Assembly (NCBI RefSeq): GCF_000004195.4
Contig: NC_030684.2
Location: 70,229,392-70,293,391 of the forward strand
Length of the DNA stretch: 64,000 bases
Reading direction: 5' to 3'
DNA from: Xenopus tropicalis
Lineage: Eukaryota; Chordata; Amphibia; Anura; Pipidae
The notes under the pieces are model-generated. The model made no database searches. It saw nothing but the letters and a program-made list of their open reading frames with translations, and had not been told where the DNA came from. This document shows positions 44,664 to 56,134 of this stretch, in pieces (within the stretch, counting starts at the first letter, position 1; every line of letters starts with the position of its first letter). The position numbers were made by a program, and so were the translations under genes.

Positions 44664-46362
44664 GTTCTTATTGCTAGTGTGGTCCATCTCTCTACTGGTT
44701 GTGATGGGCGCTACACTACTACACTGTCTGGCAGGTTATAAGCCATACCCGTATTTGCCCCAGTGCCTCTTTTCTCCTACTGCCTTCTGTCTTCCATGGC
44801 AGAATGTATGTCCCACATAAACCGATCCACTGCTCAGTCCTTTCTCATTCCTCTCTCCTGTGTTCCTTCCTCTATATTTCCCCCTCTCTCTGTTTATCTC
44901 CCATCCACTAATAAAAACCAGATGGAGAATATTTCAAACAGAATGTTCTTTCTTTCAGTCACTCCCAGCACTGTGTAAGAAGGTACAATCTATGGGGCTT
45001 GATGCTCACTAATGATCACACACGCCCACACACATGTTTATATGAATATATATACATACACACACACACACAAAATTGTCCAGGATCCCTTTTTTCTTGC
45101 TCTTTGGTTGTCATGGTAACCAGAAAAAAAAAAGAACTTCGGGTCCAAATATAACACAAATCATGAGTCATTTACACAGAGGAGAAAGAGCTAGAGGCTG
45201 GGGGTTTGATACTGTTTGGATGATTGGTATGTAAAGGAAGGTGCTACACTGAAACCTGAAGCACAGTTGTTTTATGTCCTATTTTATATAGCTGTGTATT
45301 ATGCATAGCACCTCAGCTAGTTCCATAGTTTGCTCCTTTAGTAGTGGCACCTCAATAAGGCATAGTATGGAAATCTGTTTCCACCACACAGCTTAAAGGG
45401 AAAGTCCAAAAATAATTTTTCTTGCATAATAAAATAAACTAAAATTCTAAGCATGTTTCCAATACATTCTCATTTGAATTGGGTTTAAAATTATTTGTAA
45501 ATGCAATTACTATTGAAAGTAGTATTTGATTATATCATTCAGAAAAATTTTATGTTTATTGAGAATTTGGTTGGAGAGGAGGAGAACAACGTGACAAGTG
45601 AGTTTACAGACAACTGCTTATGGGGCATATATACTAAAGGGCCAAAGTTAAAATTTTAAGTATTTTTGAAGGAAATCTAAATGTTAACCAACACACAGTT
45701 AATTCATGGCAAATTTTTATTTTCATCTTTTCAGCAGCTGAAATTTCTCCAGTGCAGAATTTCAGTATTTGCCAATTTTATTTATTTATTTATTTTTTTG
45801 CGGGTAAGGCTGGCAAACTTCCATAAATAAGATTAATGCTTCTTTTTATCTAAAGTTCACTGCAAACAATCAGATTTGCTCGTTTGGCGAGGTCGATCCG
45901 ATGTGGTCCCAAGTCCGACGTATGATCAAGCCTGTCCAACTGACATCTACCCAATTTTTTGCCAGATATCAGTCATAAAGACTCAAATTGGCAACAATCT
46001 AGGGTTACTGTGTTGAGGGAAGGTCCACCCAAAACCCCCCTTTTTTTTTTTTTTTTTTTGCATGATGGAAAATGTAATTCAACGCCATGTTTCAAAAGAA
46101 AAATGATTAATGAAACAATTTCAGTGGTACTGAGGTTATTTATGGATGTAATTGTTATTGTGTGTTTGTCCCTTTCAGTTGCAGTTATATTTACAGATAA
46201 CTTCAAAGCAATTAAAAATGTTTCAATAATGTTTATTGCAAAGTTACTTACATTTGCATTCACTATGCAAATCAAAATGCCATGTTTTGGGTAGACATTC
46301 CCATTTAACACAATGACCGTCTGTTTCTGATTTTTCCTGGGTTCCTGTAGCATCCTATATGC
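44664..46362. other. Intergenic dact3-gng8, minor repeats
   Basis: An (AC)n run at about 45057-45072 and a T-rich microsatellite at 45779-45798. A '...cagatttgctcgtttggcgaggtcgatccgatg' piece at 45868-45970 belongs to the 'ggccatacacg' MITE family (compare 60400). No gene. Confidence 0.4.
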
Positions 46363-46605
46363 CAGTGATCCCCAGTGGCCTCAGCAGGTGCTTATTTTTG
46401 AATTCCTGACTTTTGGCCAAGTTTCAGTGGCATAAAAACCAGGTGTACTGCCGAACAAAGCCTTCTGTAGGCTGCCAGTCCACATTGGGGCTACCAAATT
46501 GGCAATCAGAGCCCCTATTTCTGACCTCAGGAACATTTTTTCATACTTGTGTTGTCTTTTTACATTTGAATGTGGCTCACAGGGAAAAAAGGTTGGGCAC
46601 CTCTG
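46363..46605. mobile_element. hAT (Charlie-like) MITE with perfect 8-bp TSD
   Basis: CAGTGATCCCCAGTGGCC to ...GGTTGGGCACCTCTG, flanked by CTATATGC on both sides (46355-46362 and 46606-46613). This copy fixes the superfamily of the related copies at 5030, 43459 and 60790. Confidence 0.88.
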
Positions 46606-46613
46606 CTATATGC

Positions 46614-48700
46614 AGTTGTCTGCGAAATCACTTGTTTGTCACATATGTCTCCTCCTCTACCAACATACCCAGGGGATCCTTTTGAAGCACAAGCTGGGAC
46701 TCAAGCATACAGCATACACACAAAAGCAGGAGCTCTTTGGTGGTCTCCATCAGACTGTGTAATACGCATTATACAGGTGAGTCATTTCCAAAGACTTCTT
46801 ATTAAATGGGTTGAAACAAAGTCATTTACTGTAGTTTAATTCCAAGACGGAAATACAACAGGCAATCATACTGCCAAGTTTTTCTGGGCTGTAGCTTACA
46901 ATCTTTTTGCCATAGAACTTTACTGCAAACAAAAATGTATTGATCTGTACTGGAATATTCTTTAAGAGCAGTAGGCACGAATGTAGCCTTTATTTAAGCT
47001 AGGTGTACACTTAAAGCTGTCAGAAATGTTCATTACGTATTTAAGGATAGACGTAATTCGCAATCACATTTAATCACAATCATCAGATTACATGAATTTA
47101 TATTCCATTAATGATAACGTGTATGCACCATGCATAATTGCATATTTATCAGTATATCTAGTTCAATTTATAGATATCATGGCTACTTGGGATCCATTCA
47201 TATTTTCTGTGTAGTAAGAATAGCCCCCCCCCCCCCCCCCCCCACAATAAGGAAGCAAATGACTATTCAAAATTTTCCATAAAAATCAGAAAAAAATTAA
47301 ATTAGAGCATTTAAAGGTATTTATGTACCATTTTGTATGTGGATGCAGAGGTGCTGCAGTGTCTTTCAGGTTTCCAGCTCTGTTACAGCAGGCACTTTGC
47401 CTTTGATTTCCTTTCTTAAATGTCAGCCTTCAATTGGACAGTGCTGCTCTATCCTGTATACCAGTTACAATGTCTGCGTGTGCCAGTACTCCTTTTGCAT
47501 GTTCCAGACAAATACTGCTAGTTATAGCCAATGCAGCACAATATTTACATTTCAAATTTAAATATATTGCTTTTTTTCCTCAAAACTATTTCTCTTTTCC
47601 AAACCTCCCATGTGGCTCCTATGAACAAATATAAACATCATGTTGATAATAGTGTTCTTTGAGTTATTTTTTAATCCAGATTCAGATGGCAGCTTAGTTT
47701 GCCTCATTGGCATCAGAAGTTGTTTTTGTTCTGGGGTAAAAGATTGTGTACCAAATGCAATGGATCAAAATGTGCAATGAGTATTTTTGAGTTTATTTTT
47801 GGGAGTGCCACAGCCTCCCAGGTTCTGGAGCTTATGGTTTGTCTGAACAGTCATGGAAACAGGTTGTCACACAGGTGGCTGGCTGCTCAGAAAATAGCTA
47901 GCCATTCTTCCCTCAGTATAGATACAGCAGTAATTTTGTCTGCTTACCTGCCTACAGATTATGACTACTTGCAGGATAATGTGGAGTCGCTTGAAACTCT
48001 ACCAGAAGAAAAGCTATGAAGATACAATATGTATGCTAAGCCTTCAGACCTCTTTAATAAATGAGGGTCTTTGTCACAATAGTTTTGTTATCAATATAAT
48101 AGAATGCATGGAAACATACCATATACACCAGTATAGCACACGCCAATCATTTTATCATTACACACCATAGTAAGACAAAGCTCTAGTGACTTTTATAGCC
48201 AAAGCCATTGTGAAAAAATGCCACTCTAGCTTCATAGTCTTTGTTACATAAGGGTCATCTCGTTTCTGCAGCTTTTCATTTTATAGGCTAACCCCCAGAG
48301 TAGCTTAGGTTTGGGCAAAATAACTATAAATCATAGAAAGAAGTTTTAAATGCTGGTCTCTGCATGACTTCCTTTTAAAAGTTCATTGTAGTAAGCTGGG
48401 CTAAGGCCACATCAGGATGTCAGGCTGAGGAGCAAAATTATGTCAAGACCAAGCTTTGTCAGACAGGGAGAGGGACTCTTGAAGACTGACATGGAAATAT
48501 TTTCTTACACTTGTAAATAAAAATGGAAATGTAATGTACCTGTGCACACATACACTCCACTGCACCTGAGGAAGCTTATTGTTTCACATAATTATACCCC
48601 TCTAGTCTGATGTAATATCTAAACCTTCCTCCTCTTGGGACAGCAGGCGCAGCTGTCAGATGCTAAGAATTGGTGACCTTGTGCTTTAGTGCTTTTATTG
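46614..48700. other. Upstream of gng8, no element defined
   Basis: A 20-base C run lies at 47224-47243. A non-coding first exon of gng8 probably lies here or further upstream; none can be picked with confidence. No other gene recognised. Confidence 0.4.
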
Positions 48701-48712
48701 TGGCATTACAGG

Positions 48713-48796
48713 ATGTCAAACAACATGGCAAAGATCGCAGAAGCTCGGAAGGCTGTGGAGCAGTTAAGAATGGAAGTGCATATCGACAGAATGCAG
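48713..48796 (+). CDS. gng8: gng8 coding exon 1
   Basis: 28 codons from ATG to CAG|GTGAGA. The exon itself begins at 48712 after a pyrimidine-rich acceptor. Encodes the coiled-coil helix that pairs with the beta subunit. Confidence 0.94.
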
Positions 48797-50950
48797 GTGA
48801 GAACAAATAAAAAGCTGTTCAGAATGAAACTAATGATTGAGAACTAAGAGAAACACGAATGTTTGGAGAAGGAAAACCATGGACGGAAATGTAAATATGA
48901 GGTTAAAAAAAAGAGAGAAATAGAGAAGAGCCCTAGCTCATATAATCAGACATATATGAATATAAACTGAGCCATAGGAAATTCATGCATCAGCCCCAGA
49001 TGGTGAAAGTAGCTGGTATTATAGGTACTATAAATTTTGCTTTTCTTACCAGCAGCTAGGCATCATTAATAATACAGGATGCTTGTACAAATATATGTCA
49101 TGCCATCATGCAGAGCATTTTTGTCCTTTAGCACATACCAGCTATTATTCCGTGTGCCTGCACCCGGCCAACATAGTGGCTATGGCTACAGGCTCATGAA
49201 GAAGTTTTTTAAAGCTCAGGGGTGGATTCTCAGCCTGTTTGTTTGCTGTCTGGCAATATTAGGGAACCTTGTTTCTGTGAAAATACTCATGGTAAGACTA
49301 AAGATATTATATTGTGAAGGTTAATCTGTGTTTCTCTCAGGCTTTTCTGTCTCACTAATGAGATTTACACACCTTGATCTGAAAGTAAAACCAGTACAAT
49401 CAGAAGGAAAGGAGCTTCTTCATGCAAATGTTAACAGATTATGTAAAAAATCAGGGACATGTTTTTGCATTCTGCAATCAGAGCAGCCCAGTAACTTGCA
49501 TTTATTAGAAGCATCCCTGATTTTGTACATGGTCTGGAAACCTTATCACATCTGGTGCGAATTTATAAAAAATCAATCAGCCAAAGAGGGTTTGGTTTTA
49601 ATTATGATGGTCAGCTGACCTGTTTGCCACTAGAAGAAGAATTTTTGATTCCTTTGTGTCCATGGGATGTGTTACCCCAATAAGTAATAAAAGGCTTTAG
49701 GTTTGTCTAGGTGCAGTTACCTACACCAACCAATGAGAGATCTGTGTTTGAACAAGTAAGTTTGACCAGTAAATGGTACCCGGTTATCACTGCTATGTAT
49801 TACTTCACCCGGGCAAATTTTGCATCACATTACCCCAAGGGTTTTTTTTGACAGAAAGTCCTCATATTCAAATAGTAAGCCTTAACCACAGCTACATTTC
49901 ACTGTACTCAAGTCCTGATGGACCCAGTTTAACAAGAACAGATCTACAGAAGTGGTTTTCATACTTTTACCTCCCCCCACCCCATAATATTAAACAAGAG
50001 GACTGATTTGCTGCTCTGAGATCTTAGGTACCTCCCTCAGGTAGCAGAAAGTCCATAATACAATGTGAGCTCATTTATCAAAAGAATGAAGCTCAGCCAA
50101 CAGTTTCTCTTGCAAAAGGAATTTATTCAGCAAATCCACAAAAGAACATCTAAGAATAGAGACTTTTGCAAAAGCTGAGTAAAATGCCACCCTGAATTTC
50201 TGTGAGAATACTCTGAAACATCACTCAGTTCAAATGGGTCTCTTGGGAGAAGTAAGAAGTAAAAAGTTCCTCCCATGTTAAGAAGCTGATTTCTGTACAT
50301 TCTGTTACTTTTTACATTTTACAGAATTAGGGGCCAGGGTTCCGTTGTACACCTTTCCCTCATCTTTGACCTTGTGTCAGATATAGTGTTTCTGTGCTTT
50401 TCTCCAACATGTGCCTCCTGTCAATGATATGAATTCAAGCTGTCTGTTATGACACCTGTTTTTTTTGCCGTCAAAATGCCCAAATAACATTTACAGAGCC
50501 AAAATTGCTTTTCACAAGTATTCTCCATTTATATGAATGACAGGAGGTGTGGGAGGTGGATTTCAGGCAACACTACTTATGACTTAAGCCCTATACTCCC
50601 ACCATGCACAACTGTTGCCTTCCTATTTCTGCAGCCTGGCACACCGCAGTCATTTTGCTATGTTTACTGGTGTTTATAGAGAATGTTCCATCTGTGGCCT
50701 GGTTGTGTTTGTTGCACATAGATATTTGGACCACTTACTTTATTATTGCATTCACTCTGTGTCTCAGATATTGTCAAGTTGTAATACTGATATATTATTT
50801 GTTTTTGTCTGTCTCTCTCAGGTGTCTGTTGTGGTTTCAGATATTATGTCGTTCTGTCAGTCTCATTCTCCCTCAGACCCGCTGGTGTCTCCCATTCCAT
50901 CAGCTGAGAATCCCTTCAGAGATAAACGTCTCATCTGCTCTGTACTTTGA
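48713..50950 (+). CDS. gng8: G-protein gamma-8 subunit, whole coding region
   Basis: Gamma subunit of heterotrimeric G proteins; forms an obligate dimer with a beta subunit at the membrane. Coding exons 48713-48796 and 50822-50950, phase 0, give 70 aa, the same length as human GNG8 (from memory). Exon 1 encodes '[20 protein letters not shown]' and 'EVHIDRMQ', almost identical to GNG8; exon 2 ends '[18 protein letters not shown]' then LICSVL. The N-terminal helix pairs with beta; 'ENPFRDKR' is the conserved gamma C-terminal segment. The CaaX box is CSVL, whose final Leu predicts geranylgeranylation. The ATG lies one base past an acceptor (ATTACAG|GATG), so at least one upstream non-coding exon is implied. 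Confidence 0.95.
48797..50821 (+). other. gng8 coding intron, nothing recognised
   Basis: 2,025 bp. Short open frames only; none shows a known domain. No clear transposon ends found. Confidence 0.45.
50822..50950 (+). CDS. gng8: gng8 coding exon 2 and stop
   Basis: 43 codons including TGA at 50948-50950, after the acceptor TCTGTCTCTCTCAG. Begins [20 protein letters not shown]; human has [20 protein letters not shown] here, so the middle helix has drifted while the ends are fixed. Confidence 0.94.
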   Translation: MSVVVSDIMSFCQSHSPSDPLVSPIPSAENPFRDKRLICSVL

Positions 50951-51081
50951 TCTTAAATCTATTATGGAGTCCTTCAGATACAAAACAACTAAATATAAAG
51001 TGACATTTTCTTATTCCTAGCCAGCTCTGTGTGACCTACTATGAAATAATGTACTGTTGTGTGTAGATTTGATGAAAAAAA

Positions 51082-51087
51082 AATAAA
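51082..51087 (+). terminator. Candidate gng8 poly(A) signal
   Basis: AATAAA 132 bp past the stop in 'gatgaaaaaaaAATAAAaga', followed by T-rich 'atttctttgtgtcattgt'. It gives a short 3' UTR. Confidence 0.5.
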
Positions 51088-51460
51088 AGAATTTCTTTGT
51101 GTCATTGTATATAATTCCAGCACTTCTTCTCTCCAGCCTCAGCCCCACATGATAAAATTACAATTCTTCTCAGTTGTGGGTTATCAGATTCCTGTAAGTA
51201 TATGCATCCAGTCATGTTTCATGGAAACTTTTTTCATTTTTTTTCCTGATTCCTTGCTGTCCATATACAGTGCACGCATAAATCCTCCTGGGCAAAAAGG
51301 TTCCAGCCAGTGGAATACTGGGAAGTAGGCTTTAGTAGCACTAGGTGTGGAAAATGCCCAACCAGTGTGATTCTTTTCCCTGAAACACTGAATTACCTTG
51401 TCACATCCGTTGCTGTGAATACGATGCTAAGAACATGGTTTGAGTGCCAGTTCCTGTTTC
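51088..51460. other. gng8 downstream flank
   Basis: No gene or element recognised before the MITE at 51463. Confidence 0.4.
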
Positions 51461-51462
51461 CT

Positions 51463-52182
51463 AAAGGTGGCCATACACAAGCTTATTTCACTCAATCTGC
51501 AATGAACGATCTAATCGGTAAACAATCGTTTGGCGATCGGTTTGCCATACGATATGCCATCCATGGACAACGATTATTTAAAAAGATGTCATCGTATTGT
51601 TGATGTAAAATACAGAAAGATCATACGTTTACGTACGATCCGATATCGTGGCAGAGGCAGTATTTACCTGACTGCCCTAAGCTCTGTGTATGCCATACTC
51701 CTGCCTGCCCCATGCCCCTGTGTGTTTCATACCCAACTCTACCCATAGTTCTGGGGAGTTTTAGCATTTTGAAAATGGTTGCAACTTGCTGCACTATCCA
51801 AAAAACATGTTTTATTAAAGGGTATATAATATGTAGCGTTCACATACAAGCGAACCCTGCAATAAGCAAATTAAGGTTCCACAAACAACGGTTGTGTACT
51901 TCATTATATGTTCGTTGACTTCCGCTGGCAATTACGACATGCGCAGGGAACAATCGTTCAACGACAAATGTCTGGCACTAACACCAACTGCCAGATTTTA
52001 TCGCTGAACGACAAAACATTTTAAACCCAGCCGATCAATTTTTTGGCCAATAATGTCGGCCTGATTAGTGGCCCAACGATCGTTCATACACCATCAACTA
52101 TACGATAAGTTAACAATATTATCGGTTCGTTCTGGAATCAGTCTCTTAAAGTAAAAAATCGCCTTGTGTATGGCCACCTTAG
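51463..52182. mobile_element. 720-bp MITE with 18-bp inverted ends (aaggtggccatacacaag)
   Basis: AAGGTGGCCATACACAAG at 51464-51481 and its exact inverse near 52163-52180. Interior has 'acaatcgtttggcgatcg' and 'ggcccaacgatcgttcat' words. Flanked by CTAA-like / TTAG remnants of TTAA. The longest complete member of the 'ggccatacacg' superfamily here; no transposase frame seen. Confidence 0.8.
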
Positions 52183-54181
52183 GACTTTTAAATGAAAAAT
52201 TAAGCCTAGGCTTTAGTTTCCATAAAGGCTTCCATTGGGCAATCCCTGCAGTATAGTTTTGTAGATGCTTGCATAATACATACCAAGGCATAATGAAGCT
52301 CCTCTGGCTTGTGGTAACATAACTCTTTATCACTTTCTTTTCATGTACAGAAGGAAAGCCTTGCATCATTATTTTGTATGTACCTATGTATATTTTTTTT
52401 ATAAAGCACTACAACATTCTGTACAATAAAGATAAATATATATAAGATAAATACAAAATATAAGTAAGTATAAGTTAAAAAGACAAGAGAACAGAAGTCC
52501 CTAAATCATTATTTTAGACCATGATCCATGTCAGCTAAACTTAGAACTTATTCTTTCCCTAATTCCATGGTCCAGAATAGAGAGAATGTTTATGTTTTTG
52601 TGCCTCCAGATGTTCATTTTTACCTGTCTCTGAGTTCAAGAAGTTTCCCTCTGTTTTATTTACCAGACCTAATATGATTTTCAGCCTTGAGAAATGTTAA
52701 AATATTCAGCCAGTACTGCCAGAATACAGGGAGGTGCATTTAATTTACATACATTTGAAATAATAAAAGATGCCAGATAAATAATGCATAAGACCGATTA
52801 TACACACAAAGTCCATAGCCTAAATATGGGTTTATTACCAGCTGCATTACATTAGCCAAGCTCTGTCTGTCAGTCTGTTCCATGCTAAAAAATAGTTCCT
52901 TCAGAGGAACGCAAGTTGCATGGATATTGGGGTTATGCAAAGTATGTGAAAGGTCAGAGACACTTACTGGCAACTGCAAATCATATAGTATAAGTCTGGC
53001 TAAAGTCGTTTTGTTAAACAATATCTACAGCAGCCCAGCCAAAAGAATCTGACAGAACAAATAAGCATACAAGGCTTGGGTCTAGGCTAACTGCAGTGGA
53101 AGCAGAAAACGTTCTATAAATGTTTGTCTTGTATTGCTGGCAGGAAATATACACTTACAAAATACTTGTCATCTTCTCTTTTTTTTTGGTAAATTCCTGA
53201 AACCACCCATACTCTCAGCTATTGTTTAGAGGAGAGGGTGGGTTGTCACATGAAATGCACCCACCACATCTGCCACTGCTGTGTTTTGGAATCAGGATAT
53301 TTAGAAGCACAACCCAGTCTCTGGGCCTCACTAATGCATAGCAGCTTATACAGCCAGACACTCTCTGCCAAATGTAGGGGGATACATTTACAAACATGTA
53401 AAACTATTTTAGCATTCTGAAAACATTTTCTTTTTATGAAAAGCAGAAATTGGTACTATTATTTTTTCACTATTTTGCACTTCTTATGTGCTTGAGTTTT
53501 TGTACAATTTACTAAATCACTTTCTATGAAAGTTCTAAAACAGTTTTTGGGGATTTCTTGTAATGTCCTTCTACAAGAGTAAGAGTGTCACCCAGGGTTC
53601 CCAGCAAACAGACTGTTACATTCTCTTTGTGATCGTAGGATTTTGCCATAATCCTACATGGTCCAGAGGACAAAACATCTTGGAGTTTATGTCTCTCTGT
53701 GGCTTTTTTTCTGGCACACCAGAAGTTCAGAAGCATAGTCTCCCTAACTGAAAAAATTGCCCCCTTGCCTGTATCCCAAGATAGTGTGCGTATCCTTTCC
53801 CAGCCTTAGACACTTCTACTGTATGTAAAATTCTTGTAATACAGGCCTTCTTGGTTATTCCCAGATGTTTGACCAAATTAAGGGCCTTGCATTTTCTACA
53901 GAAGGATCTTTGGTATGGGTTGGAGTAAATTTTAGTATACACAAATTAGATAAATAAAAGAAGCCTTTTGTGAATTCCGATGGCAATTATAAATATCTAG
54001 TAATGTTATACCTAAGGTGTGTTCCAAAAGTTTACAAATTATAAATGTAAATTCACAGAAGGGGATTGTGGGAGCACCTCCCTGTATGGTAGCATTTATT
54101 GGGATAAGTGTCTCCTGACCTGGGCATTGGTTTCAGTCATAGGGCTTAGGCCTCCCCTGTATAAGGACAGAGACTGCCCAG
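52183..54181. other. Intergenic, nothing recognised
   Basis: About 2 kb, AT-rich, no convincing coding segment or transposon terminus on either strand. Confidence 0.4.
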
Positions 54182-54189
54182 ACCAAGGC

Positions 54190-55304
54190 CATACCTCCCA
54201 ACTGTCCCGTTTTACGCGGGACAGTCCCGATTTTGCTCCGCTGTCCCGCTGTCCCGGATTTGCTCGTAAATGTCCCGCGGTGCAGAAGAAGCGGCTCCCG
54301 AGAGATGTGTGTGACGTCATGGGAGAAGAAGAGCCGGGGGACGCAGACGGAGGAAGCAGGCGGGAGGAGTGAGGGAGCCGCAGGAAGCAGGGGGAAGCTG
54401 AGGAGGATGTTGGGGAGGACGCTGGAAGGGGGATGGAGGAAGGTAAGGGGCAGCTGGGGGACGCTGAGGAAGACATTGCAGGGGAGCTGAAGGATGTTGG
54501 GGAGGACGCTGGAAGGGGGCTGGAGGAAGGTAAGGGGCAGCTGGGGGACGCTGAGGAGGACATTGCAGGGGAGCTGAAGGATGTTGGGGAGGATGCTGGA
54601 AGGGGGCTGGAGGAAGGTAAGGGGCAGCTGGGGGATGCTGGAAGGGGGCTGGAGGAAGTTAAGGGGCAGCTGAGTGGAACTGGAGGATACTAGGGGGGAG
54701 CTGAAGGATGTTGGGGAGGACACTGGGAGGGAGCTGGAGGATGCTGGGATGGAACTGGAGGACGCTGGGAGGAAGCTGGAAGATGTTGGGTGGATGCAGG
54801 GGGGAGCTGGAGGATGTTGGGTGGATGCTGGGGGGAGCTGGAGGATGTTGGGTGGATGCTGGGGGGAGCTGGAGGATGCTGCAGTTGGGAGCGGCCCAAA
54901 GTATGGGGACACTGGGGGAGAACCAGCAATGTTTTAGGGGGCCCTGGGCTGGTTTGGCTAGCAATGTTTTAAGGGGTCCCTGCTCTGGCACCAATTCAAA
55001 ACATAACACCTGGCTACCAATGTTTTTGGGGGCCCTGGCTACCAATGTCTGTCATGAGTCATGTCATGTGTCATGATATACAGGTGCCACAGTGCGTAAT
55101 GAAATCCTTAGAGCAACAATATGTCATAAAATGATTGGGGCCACCGTGTCTGTCTTCTGGTGCACTTTGTGTGTGTTATGCTTTTCAGGTGTGATTTTAT
55201 AAAATGGTCTTGTTTTGGGGGGCGTGGCAATAAAGTGGGCGTGGCTGCTATGCGCAGCAGACATTTTTGTCCCTGCTTCTACTTTTCAAATGTTGGGAGG
55301 TATG
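54190..55304. mobile_element. hAT-like element (catacctcccaac ends) with internal minisatellites
   Basis: CATACCTCCCAAC at the left and its inverse GTTGGGAGGTATG at the right, 1,115 bp. Flanks CCAAGGC and CCAAGAC match at 6 of 7. After a 'gtcccgttttacgcgggaca' head (palindromic 'gtcccg...cgggac'), 54405-54900 is a G-rich tandem array. It has units of about 87 bp ('ggggctggaggaaggtaagg' plus 'cagctgggggacgctgagga') and then 30-36-bp units ('ggggggagctggaggatgtt'). The long frames on both strands here come from the array and are not taken as genes. Confidence 0.72.
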
Positions 55305-55609
55305 CCAAGACTCATATAGAATTTACGCTATAGTTTTACTGTTTTACTTTTATCATCTGCACATGAATGGACATTTCAAGTCCCCAGAGCAGTTGCTTGG
55401 AATTCCTAGAATATAAATCTGGCCTGGATCCTTATGCACAAAACTTAAATTGCACCTCTCACTACCTGCACAAAGAACTTGTAAATTACTACCTGGCAAC
55501 AGAACTGGCAAAGAGTTCTTTGTAGCATTACTGTCAGGGGAATGGCACACTGGGCCATCTATGGACTCATTTTATGAATGCTGTAATACAGTTACAGATT
55601 AGTTAACAC

Positions 55610-56126
55610 TAGTGATGAGCGAATCTGATCCGTTTCGCTTCTTTCAAAAGATCCGCAAAACGGCGAAAAATTCGCGAAATGGGGAAAATGTTGTGCGGCA
55701 AAAAAAATTGCTATTATTTTGTCGCACGCAGCTATTATTTTGTTGCCCGCGGCCATTATTTTGTCGCGCTGCTATTATTTTGTCGCCCACAGCTATTATT
55801 TTGTCGCACAGCTATTCTTTCGTCGCACAGCTATTCTTTTGTCGCCCGCGGCTATTATTTTGTTGCACGGCTATTCTTTTGTCGCACAGCTATTCTTTTG
55901 TCGCCCGCGGCTATTATTTCGTTGCACGGCTATTCTTTTGTCGCACAGCTATTCTTTTGTCGCCCGCGGCTATTATTTTGTTGCACGGCTATTCTTTTGA
56001 TGCCCGCGACTATTCTTTTTTGACGCCGGCGACAATTTTTGGACGTGCGGCAAATTAATCCGCCAATGGCGAAACGCGGAAATTCGCTGCAAATCCATGC
56101 CTGGCGAAACATTTCACCCATGACTA
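55610..56126. mobile_element. hAT MITE with perfect 8-bp TSD and internal ~21-bp satellite
   Basis: Ends TAGTGATGAGCGAA and (reverse strand) TAGTCATGGGTGAA. GTTAACAC lies on both sides (55602-55609 and 56127-56134). Inside, about 55705-56035, are some 15 copies of a unit of roughly 21 bp built on 'gctattattttgtcgcccgc' with cttt/attt and cacg/cccg variants. The ends carry 'gcgaaa/ttcgc' inverted words. Confidence 0.88.
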
Positions 56127-56134
56127 GTTAACAC

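Noticed and set aside
45973..46353. 126-codon minus-strand frame
   Set aside because: Runs through a poly-T/A tract (Lys run) and transposon flank; no recognisable domain.
54133..54912. 259-codon minus-strand Pro/Ser-rich frame
   Set aside because: It is the complement of the G-rich minisatellite inside a transposon with inverted ends; no domain or gene signals.
55612..56058. Plus-strand frames rich in Phe, Cys, Tyr and Ala
   Set aside because: All three frames are open because the ~21-bp satellite lacks stops; the element is a non-coding hAT MITE.
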